DNA from: Candidatus Symbiopectobacterium sp. 'North America' | Lineage (GTDB): Bacteria > Pseudomonadota > Gammaproteobacteria > Enterobacterales > Enterobacteriaceae | DNA length: 40,277 nucleotides | Assembly: GCF_015762685.1 (NCBI RefSeq) | Contig: NZ_PEHF01000024.1 | Span: forward strand, 1-40,277 | Direction of reading: 5' to 3' | In this document: positions 8,425 to 19,851 of the stretch, one piece after another | Layout of the letters: each line of letters opens with the position of its first letter | Position numbering within the stretch: position 1 is the first letter of the stretch | Notes under the pieces: generated by a model | What the model was told of the DNA's origin: nothing | Seen by the model: the letters and a program-made list of their open reading frames with translations, nothing else | Database searches by the model: none | Made by a program: the position numbers and the translations under genes

Positions 8425-9866
8425 ATGTCAGTAAATTTAAATGGTGTCAGTTATAATAATCATTCAAATGTTTTCTCCGATGAGATGAATAATGTAAAAA
8501 ATAAACAAAGTGAAGCTGTTTTAGAAAAAAAAGACATTCGCATGTCGAAAATGAAACTGGGAAAAAATTTCATCAATATATTTAACCCCCCTTCAAAATA
8601 AAATGAAGTTTACCGTGCTAGAAAAAAATTAATGGAAGATCTTCATGATAAAAAAGAGTTGTTTTTAAAAACAAGTTATCAACATTCTAAAAAAACATTA
8701 ATCGCTTCAATTAAAATTATTAATAAGTTAATGCTCGAACCCGAGATAAACAAAGGCGATCTTGGTTTGTTATCAAAATACATTGAAAGTTTTTATCATA
8801 GAGTTGATACATCAGGTCCATATTGGAAAAGCGAAAACAATATTGTGTCTAAAACATTAAGCAAAATAGGGGACTATATTGCTTAAGCATATAATAATCT
8901 TCATGGTATATCAAATGAACTGGATAAAGAATTATCAGGTTTATCAAGTTTTTGGATCGCTGCGATGATAGAGGTGACCAAGAATAATTCCCAAGGGGGT
9001 AATTCTACTATAAATTATAAAAATTTCAACGCAATACTCGAGTATCATGTTTTAAACCAAGAAAAGCTATTGAACAATTATGAATTCTCAGTTAACACAG
9101 GAAAATTATTAAATTTAATTTATCATATAAGACCAGGGACACTAGATAGCCAGATATTATCTGAGAGTAAGGATGCGATAGAGAGAAATTTGTTGAAGCT
9201 TGTCAGTCAATCTTTAAATATTGTCAATTCAAAAAAAACAATTTTCCTCTTTACCATATTCGTTGTGCCTTGGATGTATTGTCATCCATCATCAATTCTG
9301 AGAAGAAAAACAATCCTAAATTTAGTTTTGAAACACAAAAAACATTGATTTTCATTTAAATAATATATTAAAGAAATATAATTCCTTACCAGCAAAAAGT
9401 GATTTACGTGAAGAAATTAATGTTGTTTTGACTAAGTTTTTAGAATGTACTGGTCGAAGTTTTGAAAAAAATAATTCGTCTATATTTTCTGGTTTTTTGA
9501 AACCTATTTTAGAAAAAGAATTCATTCCTCATGATTTCAAACTTAATAACGAATATAGAATACAATCTTCTTATCATTATTAATAATGAAGAGAAAAATA
9601 AACTAAATATTATAGCAACTAAAGTTCTAAAAAATTTTCACAAATCATTCGGGGAAAAAAGCGTAAGAGATGATTATTCAAAACCATTAGAAATTATAGT
9701 GATGAAGAATAAAGATCACTACCATCGGTATGGTAACTATCCTTTCCGTATAGACACTAATGTTTTAAAAAACTTTGGACAAAAATACAATGAGGAGTTT
9801 TATTATTGGCTAAATAAACAGTCTAACCATTTAATGAATATAAATAGATATTCTAACCATGGATGA
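8425..9866 (+). pseudogene. Heavily degraded large gene of unknown function
   Basis: A TGGAG ribosome site precedes the ATG at 8425 (MSVNLNGVSYNNHSN). The first frame is broken by TAA at 8599-8601 and TAA at 8884-8886, with coding character continuing in the same frame after each. The frame then shifts near the A-run at 9231-9238, near 9345, and again near 9550-9580. The last frame ends in TGA at 9864-9866. Joined together it would encode about 480 residues, rich in lysine, asparagine and serine and mostly helical. No signal peptide, membrane segment or known motif is visible. The Ser/Asn-rich N-terminus and strong AT bias would fit a type III effector, but that is only a guess. Confidence 0.55.
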
Positions 9867-9999
9867 TTTGATTCTATGATTAAATAAAATGTGAAATAAA
9901 TGATATCTTGGGTTGTGTCTATTTGTCGCGTAATTACGTGTTAAGAGAGTGACACAACCTAATTACTATACTTAAAAGTAATTTATTTTTAACAACAGC

Positions 10000-10400
10000 G
10001 CTCCCGCTATTTTTGATTTCTAAGACTTCATTACAGCATTCAGCGAGTGTCTTTCGCTTATCGGCGAGGTTTACCTCTAAGGCTTTTTTGCTCATACCTT
10101 TCCTGTAGCGGGTTAATCCTGTTGCGAATTTGCTTGTGTAGATCTCGCATGTTATCACGAACTTCAGCAAATGACATTTCAGGGTAGGGGCAGAGGCCCA
10201 TGTTCAAGCGTAGGGGAACTGTTCTGCCAAGTGCATTGATGCTGACCCCATCGCCACACAAAGAATCCATGAACGGGACTGGCCTCTGATGCGAAGGTAT
10301 AAATAATCAACACCACCAATAGCATAGGTTCCTTCTGTTTTTAATCTTGATACGACAAGCCCTGAGAGTTCTTTGGTTTCCTTCGGGATAATGCAAAATC
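10000..10400 (-). pseudogene. Integrase remnant (N-terminal arm-binding domain)
   Basis: Read leftwards, the pieces are KETKELSGLVVSRLK, then GTYAIGGVDYLYLRIRG and QSRSWIL. After a frameshift come GLCPYPEMSFAEVRDN and NRINPLQERYEQK, then KALEVNLADKRKTLAECCNEVLEIKN. This is the order of the N-terminal DUF4102-type domain of phage integrases, but from a different subfamily than the one at 2566-3795. At least two frameshifts are present, and no catalytic domain follows. It marks a third integration event in the region. Confidence 0.7.
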
Positions 10401-11319
10401 CTGTCATACAACCCCATGCATCCGGTACGGCATAAAATGCCTGATTGAAACGAATCCAGCAACACGTTACTGAACAAAAAAATAATGACAACATTTGTTT
10501 TTATATTAAAAAATTACATTTTTGGACAGCGCTGAACCTTGTAATAGTCGTCTCTGTCTCCGGCATTATTCAAACAGTTATCGCAAAATTTTCTGTGACA
10601 TTCACCTCACGTGATGCGCTTGTCTAGCTGCTGTATATCTATGTGCCATAGATAGGTCGTTTGAGAGGCTCTCTCCTTTCAATGTATCTGAGTCTGTTTT
10701 TAAAAATTCTGCTGATTCTCTGAGGTGCATGTTTAGCCTCAACGTCAAATAATGATTTAAGCTATTCTATATACTTGATAATATTGTTATTTGAGTTATT
10801 TATTTGGTTATGTCACTGTTTGTGTTATTTTCTAAGTATGTGTTAATTCCGCCCCGTTTTATAAATAAGAGTGTGCCGCTATGACACGCTGTTAAATATA
10901 TGGATCTGTTTTTTTAATGTCGTTGTTCTATAGGCATCAGTAATTTCTTTTCTGCTAAAAAATCAATCGTCATGTTATATTGTCGAGTATAAAAGTACCG
11001 AAAGAATAAATGAAAATAACCAATTCAGTGAGATCTGAACCATGAACAAATGGAGAATTGGAAATTCGTTATAACCCCAATAATCATCGGTAATGGAGCG
11101 ATGAGTCAGAATGAGGACTCCGGGAATTGTGTTGGCATACGGACTTTCATAAGCAGTGCTCGGCGAACATTGTTTGAACGCTTATTCCTAAAATTTACGC
11201 GATAAGTGGTGATTTAGAAAACTCTGCAACATAATTAACTATCTCTGTTTGTTATTTTTTTTCGTGAAAGCAAAGTGGTAGGTAATAGTGTCATATTCAT
11301 GTAGTCAGGCCGAATAATG
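10401..11319. other. Long non-coding AT-rich stretch upstream of the adhesin
   Basis: About 0.9 kb without a supportable gene. Short frames exist but have no ribosome sites and no family resemblance. The base composition is that of the foreign region, and the adhesin promoter is at its right edge. Confidence 0.4.
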
Positions 11320-11325
11320 TATAAT
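11296..11325 (+). promoter_or_regulatory. Possible promoter of the inverse autotransporter
   Basis: A perfect TATAAT lies at 11320-11325, with a weak -35 (TTCATG, 11296-11301) 18 bases upstream. Transcription would begin near 11332, just before the two candidate start codons. Confidence 0.35.
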
Positions 11326-11341
11326 TAAATTGGTGTCGACA

Positions 11342-14300
11342 ATGGAAATAATTAACATGCAGCCTAAGGTATTACGTTTAAAGTCGTTTGTCTGGTTACA
11401 AATGGCTTTTCACGTCTGTTTTCTTTTGTCGGCAACCCTAACACCATCAATTGTAACGGCTAACGATGAGCTGCGCTTTTTGCAAAGGCCTGCTGGCCAA
11501 AGTGGTTTGCAGACTCAGAATTACGTGCTGTCACCCGGTGAAACGACAGCCTCGGTGGCGAAGAAATTCAATATAAGCCTGGATGAATTGCGCAAACTTA
11601 ACCAGTTTCGTACGTATTCGCACGATTTTGAACAGTTGCAACCTGGCGAGAAACTAGAGGTTCCATTAGCGCCACTGCAATGGCACGAGCCCGGACAAAA
11701 GGCAACACCAGCCCCACTCAAGCAAGATGATACGCAGGCTAAGAAAATAGCTGGCCTCGCGTCCCTGACGGGTTCGTAGTTATCTAACAATAAAAGCAGC
11801 GATGCGGCGGCTTCACTGGCCCGAGGAATGGTCACTAATGAAGCTAATGCGCACATCCAACAGTGGCTCAGTCAGTTTGGTACTGCGCGTGTGCAATTAA
11901 ATGCTGATGAAAATCTGAACCTCAAGAATTCCCAAGTTGACTTGTTAGTTCCTTTATACGAGCAACAGGACAAACTGGTTTTTACTCAAGGTAGCCTGCA
12001 CCGCACCGACGATCGCACCCACTCAAACGTGGGTCTCGGTCTACGCTGGTTCAATGATGATTGGATGCTGGGTGGCAATACATTTCTTGATTATGACTTG
12101 TCACGTGACCACGCGCGTATGGGCGTCGGAATTGAATATTGGCGTGATTTTATGAAATTGGGTGCCAACAGCTATCATCGCCTGACAGGCTGGAAAGACT
12201 CCCCTGACTTTGCTGATTTTCAGAAGCGTCCCGCGAGTGGTTGGGATATCCGAGCACAAGGATGGCTACCTGCGTTGCCACAATTGGGAGGTGCGCTGAC
12301 CTTTGAGCAATATTATGGCAATGACGTTGCGCTGTTTGGTAAGAACAATCGTCAGCGCGATCCTTACGCCTTTACTGCTGGAGTGAACTACACGCCATTT
12401 CCTCTCGCTACGTTCAATGCAGAACAACGCAGAGGCAAGGCGGGAGAAAGTGATGCGAGTTTAGGCGTACAACTGAATTACCGTTTAGGCGCACCCTGGC
12501 GCCAGCAAATCGATCTGGATGCAGTAGGCGCGATGCGTCAGCTGGCTGGCAGTCGTTATGATCTGGTCGATCGCAATAACAATATCATCCTGGAATATTG
12601 CAAGAACGATGTTATTACTCTGCAAACGGCCAACTTGGTCACTGGTTTTGCCAGGGAGAAAAAATCACTGTATGTCACAGTGGAAAGTAAATACGGATTA
12701 GCCCGCATTGACTGGTCTGCGTCAACGCTAATGGCTGCTGGCGGACTCATTCTGCCAGAAAGTGATGATGATTACAGCGTAATACTGCCTCATTATCAAT
12801 CCGACCAAGGTGGGAACAGCTACACCATTACAGGCGTAGCAGTGGACAAGAGCGGCAATCAATCCTCTCAGGCCAATACCCAGGTTTTGGTCACTCAGGC
12901 GGCTATTTACCCAGAAAACAGCACATTAACGCCAAAAAATATCAGCCTTCCCGCCGACGGCACCGCGCAACAACAGTTGGTACTCAGAATCAACGATCGC
13001 GAGGGGACTCCGGTTGATGTCTCAGACAGCGAAATCAGCGTGGAGAAAGCGGGAATCAATCGCGCAAGCAGCGACACAACCTTAACGCCCTTCATTCGTC
13101 AAACAGCCGATGAGTACGTTTCTACCCTGACAGCTGGGACATACCCAGAGGCGTTTACCATCACGCCATCAGCACGTGGCACCCGTTTTGCGTCAGCCAA
13201 CGTGTCAGTGGTAGCGAATAGCCTCACCGCACGTATCGAAGCGATGAACGTGGTAGCCGACGGTGCCCTTGCCAATGGCAATGCACAGAATAGCGTTCAT
13301 CTGATTGTTTCTGATGCGGAAGGGAACCGCGTACCAAACGTGCGCGTCAGCCTGCAAGCGACAAACCAAGCGATTGTTGCCGAGAGCGTGTTGACGGACA
13401 GTAATGGAGAGGCAACTGTGCTGGTCACCAGCATTCGGGCTGGCAGCAGTTCGCTAACTGCAACGGTGGGCGACAGTAATCGACGGGCTGACATCAATTT
13501 TGTGTCTGATAGCAGCACGGCTCATATCGCTGATGCCGATCTGTCGGTTCTCCCCAAAATCAGCATTGCTGACGGCAAAATGCTGAAAGCTATTCGCACT
13601 CAAGTAATTGATACACAATTAAATCTAGTTGATAATATTGCCGTAGGGTTCAGCGCTGATAACGGCGCGGTTGTGGAAGCATCATCAGTGAACACCGATG
13701 CTCAAGGTATCGTCGAGACGACGCTTCTCAGCACTATGGCGGGCATATCTCGGGTAAGTGCGGAAGTCAATCAACAGCGGACGATGAAAGAGACCGTCTT
13801 TATCGGAAACAATGCCTCAGCGCAGGTCGTCGCTGTCACACCCGCATCTGGTCCTTATATTGCGGATGGCCGCACCCCGGTGCTTTTCAGTGCCAAAGTT
13901 GAGGACAGCAATGGTAACTTGTTGTTCAACGTGGCGGTTGATTGGCATTCAGACCGGGATAGCAACCAGGTACGTTTTAGTCAGCGCTAAAGCAGCACTA
14001 ATGCGGATGGGATTGCACAAACCAGCATTACCAGCACCCAGGCGTTTGCCGTCACGGTGACTGCTTCCAGCAATGCTTCGACACATACCGCATCTCCGAT
14101 TACGTTCGATGGGGATCGTAACAATGGCACGATCGCGCTTTTGTCCAGCGATCGCCCAACGCTGATTGCTGGTACGGCCGATCGCGCTATGGTCACCGTC
14201 AGGGTAGAAGATACGCAAGGTAATCCACTAGAGTGAGTCACCGTCAATTTTGATGCTGATAATCAAGCCACTATTACGCCAACTCAAGGGCAAACAGATG

Positions 14301-17300
14301 AGCAAGGACGCGTTTTTGCAATCTTGACGACGCTGAAGGCGGGCGCGATCCAGGTGCGAGCGACACTGTATAATGGGCAGGTGCAAACGTTGCCACTTAA
14401 TGCGCTGGCTGATACGCATAATGCAACAGTGTCGTTACGTGCGGCATCGCCCACGGCCATTGCAGGAGGAAGTGGTGTGATGCTAACGGCTACGGCAGTC
14501 GATGGGCATAACAACCGGGTACCCGAGACCAGTATTGCCTGGCGTAGCAGCAATAATCAGCTTAACGCAACGGTGGCACAGACGGATGGGTTGGGAAATG
14601 CTTTGGTCATGCTGTCAGGCACTCAAGCTGGCGCGACCGAGGTGACTGCAATGCTGTTTAACGGTAACAGCGACAATGCTCAGGTGCAGTTCGCATCAGG
14701 AGTCGCTGTAGCTGAACACTGTGGGTTGCATGTGCATCCGCAGTCGATAACGACTGATGGCGCAAGTGCCGCCATCGCGCAACTCACACTGAGAGACACT
14801 TGGGATAACCCGGTACCGGGGCATACAGTGCGCTGGACGGCGGATGAACCCAGTATTACATTTAGTGCAACGGAGTTGGGGGGCGGCGTATATCAGGCGC
14901 TGGTCACTGGCAGGCAGGAAGGTAGCTGGACGCTGACTGCAACCAGCAACGATGTCGTCAAGCAGGCTGAGTTGGGGCTATTGGCTAACCAAAGTACAGC
15001 GTTGCTTACCTCAGTGACAGTGATCGGCACGACCACCGCAAAAGCGGACGGTATTGAGACCATCAGGTTGCGGGCGCAGGTTCAAGATCAAAATGGCAAT
15101 ACGGCACTGGAAGGTGTTGCGGTGGGCTGGCAAAGTTCGCTTGGAACGTTGGCCTCTCCGCTCAGTCACACTAATCAGGAGGGTATAGCGGAAATCACAC
15201 TGACTAGCACCCAAGCTGGGCAGAGTACTGTCTCCGCGGTGTTAGGCGGAGCGCAGCCGGTTACGGCTGATAGTCTGGTGACCTTCAGTGCGGGTGCGGT
15301 ATCGGCAGACAGGTCGGTGCTAATGGTAACCCCTGGCACCATCGTGGCGGCGCTGGAGCAGGCCACAGTGCGGGTTGTGGCGCGGGATACTGAAGGTAAT
15401 CTGCTGGGGAATCTCAACGATCGGATCACGCTGACCTACACGCCCGAACTGTTGATGTCTACCGTGACGTTCACTGAAGTCGCCAACGTTGTGTATATCG
15501 CTATGGTTACCGGAAATCGCGCTGGAATGACAATGATATCGGCGGTCGTTGACGGTGTCACTCTGAATCAGCAAGGTAGCCTCACCGTGAAGGCGGATAA
15601 CAGCACCGCTGCTATACAGAGCGAAATAGTCGTCACTCCTACATCAGCAGTGGTGGGCGAACGGGTGACCTACACGGCTACCTTGGTGGATGGTCACGGA
15701 AATGCACTTGGCGCCGGGATACCGGTTATCTGGAGCGCCAATGAAGGTAGCGCGTTGGACGCGCCGATGACACACACTGACGATAACGGCAGTGCTTCGG
15801 TAACGCTCACACGCATGCTGGCTGGTGCGGCGCAGGTAAGCGCTATCCTGCCGTCAGGGGCAACAGCGGCCCCTGATGTGATGTTTAGCGCAGCGGCAGC
15901 GGATGAACCCGGTTCTCAATTAACGCTTGAACCTACGGCCATCATTGCGGGCCAGACAACGGCTACGCTGCGTCTGTTATTGCGAGACAACCACGGTAAT
16001 GCGTTAGCGGGACAGTCAGTCAGCGGAGTCAGCGATAACAATACGGTAAGCCTGAGCGCGAGTCATGAAGTGTCCGACGGGGATTACCGAATCACGGTGT
16101 ACGGTGAGCGCGCGGGTAACTCTTTACTGTCCGTCGTGGTCAACGGTTCGGCATTCAACGAAAGCAGAATGTTGTCCGTAACGGGTGACACCAGCAGGTG
16201 GCGTCTTTCTGAGGTTGCAGCGAACACCTCCAGTTTTACCGCCGGAGATGCGTAGGGCGTCACCTACAGCGCGCGAGTAACGGATGTCCATGGCAATGTG
16301 CTGGCGGGGGTGGTTGTCTCATGGCACTTGAGCGGGCAGGCAAATAGCTTTGCACCAACCTCTCGCACCAATGAGGACGGAATTGCCACCACGTAGGTGC
16401 AGAGCCAGACGGCAGGTGTATTGCGTATGACGGTGCATCTGGATGAGGAGAACAGTCTGCAAGCCGAACCGGTGACGGCAATCGCCGGAGCCATAGATGA
16501 CACCCGGTCAACGTTCAGTAGTGACAGAACTATACTTGGCTCTAACGGTATGGATGCTGCCAACCTGACTGTCACCCTTGCAGATCAATACAGTAACCCC
16601 ATTTCAGGCAAGGTCGTGACGATTAATGGTGCGGAGGCGTTGAGTGGCTTCACGAGCGGCGCGGTAACCGATAATGGCAATAATAGCTACCAGTCGCAAG
16701 CAACCTCAATGGCTAAAGGGCATGTAACGCTAACGGCCGAAGCAGACGGTATTTCAATCGGTGCCGGTATCACTATTGTCGTCGGTGCTGTGACGCCGGA
16801 ACTGCGTTTTGCCAATGCGAATCAGCAGGTGGTCTTTACACGGAATTTCACCGAGTCTCAACCTGTTGAGGGACTGCCAGATGGCATGTCGCAACAGTGG
16901 TCTAGCACCGACGAGGGGGTTGCCGTCGTTGATGGCACAACGGGGATTGTTACCCTGCTAAAATCAGGGGAAACGACAATTTCAGTGTATATGCCGGGCA
17001 ATGCGCAATACAACCCCGCGCTGGGAAGCTACCGGCTGACCGTGGCCAAAGCCGATCCGCTGCTCAGCGCTGGCGATAGCAATCCGATCAATGCGGACTG
17101 GTCAGACGGTAAAACCCATTCCGTTGCTGCACGATTTGGTAATCCGGATGCGCAGACCATGTTGGTAGCACAGTATGGCAGCAATGATACGGGGGTGGTG
17201 ACCGTTAACAGCGAGGGGATCCTTACCGCCGTGCGTCCTTGCAATACCCTGATAACGGTGAGGACGCAGGAAACGGAACAGTTCAGACCCAGTGAAGTTT

Positions 17301-18387
17301 CAGTGGCCTATATTCTGGATAAGGGAACGTTGAGTATCCGTTTTGTAACAGCAGAAGTAAGCACTACGGATGAAGAAGACTTTACGCTTCAGGCTCCGGA
17401 GCAATCGGTGCCTTCGGACGCTGACATCCTCTGGCAATCCAGCAACAGTGGTGTAATCAATATATCAGAGGCGGGCGTTGTTCAGGGGGCCGTAAGTAAA
17501 GGCCAAACCCGTCTTACCCTCAGCGTACTGGCAAACGATTTTTATCATGCAAGTACTGGTTACCACGATGTGTTGGTGTTCTCCCGCCCCTTACTGAGTG
17601 TCGGCACGGTATCCTACATCTCCCGCGGGAGCATTAGTACCAGTGGTGCCTGGCTCCCGCTGTTTACTGATGACAACATGTCAGTACCCTGGAGTGTGGA
17701 TAACGCCAACGAGTTCAGTACAACCCGGAGTGTCGAAATTTCTCTCAAAGATGCCTCTGGTTCGGTATTGGCACAACAAACCGAAACGTCGTTGACTGGC
17801 CCCCAAACCACGACGATTACGCCAACGGCTGGTTTTTGGGCAAAGCGGCGACGCTGACTGTGGTGGCTCAGGGGGAGGGGGCCTTGAAGACGGAGTTCAC
17901 CAATACGGTGACAATTGCTTCTGCTGGCATTGCAGATGTTAAAGATTTTGCGTCAGTTGTGGCCCAGGTTGGCACTACGTATAGCGACGGTACCTACGCG
18001 TCCTACTGTAGAACAACTTGGCTAGGTAGCAATACTGACTGGCGCGGTGCAGGAGACATCTATCTGAAAATGGGTGAGTTCGGTAATAAGACACTAATAT
18101 CGCCGATGAGTATAGTCATATTCACCGAAATTAATGGATTTAATGAGGGAAAAGAAACGGTGAGATTATCAAATGCGTCCGTTTCTGTGGTGCTAAAGCG
18201 AGTGGGATTGATAGAAGGTCCCATACTAAGAGGCTCGTGCTGGGCTAATCATGAATCTTATTTTACGGCGTATTATGAAATCATTTTTAGAGATGTGACT
18301 CAGCGCTTTTCTATCGTTAACAGCTTGTGGCTGGGCGGCAGCAGTTATTCCTATGCGCATGGCTATTTCTATTTCAATAGAAACTGA
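11342..18387 (+). pseudogene. YeeJ-type inverse autotransporter adhesin, five stops and one frameshift
   Basis: One reading frame of about 2,350 codons resembles E. coli YeeJ (intimin/invasin family), an outer-membrane adhesin. In order it has a signal peptide (about 5-40), a LysM-like periplasmic domain (DELRKLNQF, about 80-105), a 12-strand beta-barrel domain (WLSQFGTARV to GSRYDLVDRNNNI), a long series of bacterial Ig-like domains (Big_1 repeats such as TNADGIAQT, later Big_2-like repeats such as EGILTAV) and a C-terminal domain with two cysteines. In-frame stops are TAG 11777, TAA 13988, TGA 14234, TAG 16253 and TAG 16394. A one-base loss at about 17836 (TTTTTGGGC) shifts the frame. Coding character continues across every lesion. 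An alternative start is the ATG at 11357. The protein cannot be exported as a working adhesin. Confidence 0.9.
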
Positions 18388-18487
18388 TTGCCATGTCCAT
18401 GGGGGCCTGCGCTGTAGTATTCGGTTGTAGCGAAGAAGGGGCTGGAAAACATCGTTATTGTCAGTGTATTTACTTTGTACTAGGCTC

Positions 18488-18514
18488 AAAAGGAACGAGT
18501 GACTCGTTCCTTTT
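18488..18514. terminator. Perfect 13-bp hairpin terminator
   Basis: AAAAGGAACGAGT and ACTCGTTCCTTTT are exact inverted repeats separated by one base. The run of T on the right side makes it a rho-independent terminator for transcripts coming from the adhesin; the A-run on the left gives the same signal leftwards. Confidence 0.75.
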
Positions 18515-18534
18515 GATTTATTGCGGAGGTGACC

Positions 18535-18702
18535 ATGGGATTCTGGCGTATTGTGTTAACCATTCTTCTTCCGCCGTTGGGGGTGTTATTAGGGAAAGGG
18601 GTAGAGCTGGCGTTTTTGCTTAATATCATATTGACTTTGCTGGGATATATTCCGGGATTGATTCACGCATTCTGGGTGCAGACCCTGCCTGAAACGCACT
18701 GA
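18535..18702 (+). CDS. yqaE: YqaE/Pmp3 family small membrane protein
   Basis: This 55-residue protein begins MGFWRIVLTILLPPLGVLLGKG and has two membrane spans (about 4-20 and 26-46). It is nearly identical to E. coli YqaE (UPF0057/Pmp3 family), an inner-membrane protein linked to stress and membrane potential whose exact role is unknown. The GGAGGT ribosome site lies 5 bases before the ATG, which fixes the start. It sits between two hairpin terminators, so it is probably transcribed alone. No lesion is seen. Confidence 0.95.
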   Translation: MGFWRIVLTILLPPLGVLLGKGVELAFLLNIILTLLGYIPGLIHAFWVQTLPETH

Positions 18703-18728
18703 ACGCCCGCATCGCTGGTATTCACCAC

Positions 18729-18751
18729 CACCACGGCGTGCCGTGGTGTTT
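18729..18751 (+). terminator. Hairpin after yqaE
   Basis: CACCACGGC and GCCGTGGTG form a perfect 9-bp stem around GT, followed by TTT. It lies 27 bases past the yqaE stop. The T-run is short, so strength is uncertain. Confidence 0.55.
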
Positions 18752-18953
18752 CAGTTAAAGAGCATTTGCTGCTTTTAGCATCGTTGTGATGTCGATCGTT
18801 GACGTCTTTGGCTTTTTTGTGCTCATCAAAGGCGATTGTCATGATATCCCTCATTACTGGCGTAGCGGAGAATGGTATTGTTACGCGTTCACTGCTGCTG
18901 TATTTAGCCTTGCTCAAGGCTGATGCGGTGCGGTCCGTTTTCGGGGATAAGAG

Positions 18954-19851
18954 ATGGTTGATGTTCTGATAAAAGCGTTTTCATTTATTCTGGTTATTAT
19001 TATTGGCTATCAATTAAAACGGCGGGGAGTGTTGCAGCCGGAAAGCGGAACAGCGTTATTCCAAGCTGATGATGAATTTTACTTTACCTGCCGCCGTTAT
19101 CACCGGTTTTGCCAGCTTTCAGGTCGATCACTCGCTGTTGATTTTGGTGGCATTTGGGCTTGGCTGTAATTTGTTGCTACTCGGTGTTGGCTATATGATT
19201 GGCTGCCGTCGCCCAGAAGGGCTGAAAGCGTATTACATGATCAACTCGCCCGGTTATAACATTGGCTGTTTTACGCGGCCCTATGTGCAGAGTTTTCTTG
19301 GGCCGGTTGGTATTGTGGCGACGTGCTTGTTCGACGCCGGTAACTCGGTCATCTGTACCGGGGGGAGCTTTGCCGCGGCGCCGGCTGCCACTGGCAGAAG
19401 CTCCGGTTGGCTTAACATTATCAAACGCTTGTTTTCATCCGTGCCGTTTGATGTCTATGTGTTCCTGATGATTGCTGCCTTGATGGGATGGCATTTGCCG
19501 CCTCAGATAACCCTGGTGGTCTCCACGCTGGGCAATGCCAACCCCTTTGTCGGCATGCTGCTTGAGATCAATATCGAACGCTCGCAGTTGAAACACGTGT
19601 TGACCATCTTGCTGCTGCGCTACGGTTCCGCAGCGGCGTTTGCCTGCTTGTTCTATTTCTTCACGCCCCTGCCGTTGAAGATCCGTCAAGTGTTAGCGGT
19701 AGTAGTGTTTGCGCCGCTCTCTTCATTGTCACCGATATTTACGTCGCGCTTTAGCGGCAATTTATCCGTGGTTGCCAGCTTTGCCAACTCGGCATCGATC
19801 ATGATAAGCATTGTTATAATGACCGTGCTGCTGACCAGTATGCAGCTTTAA
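18954..19851 (+). pseudogene. AEC (auxin efflux carrier) family permease, frameshifted
   Basis: The start at 18954 (MVDVLIKAFSFILVIIIGY) has an AAGAG ribosome site. Translation follows the family for about 37 codons to ESGTALFQ and then leaves the frame. The rest (LMMNFTLPAAVITGFASF to the end) is in the next frame and open to the TAA at 19849-19851. One base added near 19050-19068 explains the shift. Restored, it would be about 298 residues with roughly ten membrane spans, the size of AEC carriers such as YfdV, which export or import organic acids. The substrate is unknown. A shorter product from the ATG at 19069 would lack the first transmembrane helix. The stop codon overlaps the convergent cyclase stop. 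Confidence 0.8.

Noticed and set aside
18663..18917. Minus-strand frame of 84 codons after yqaE
   Set aside because: It runs through the yqaE end and its terminator hairpin, has no ribosome site and no family resemblance.
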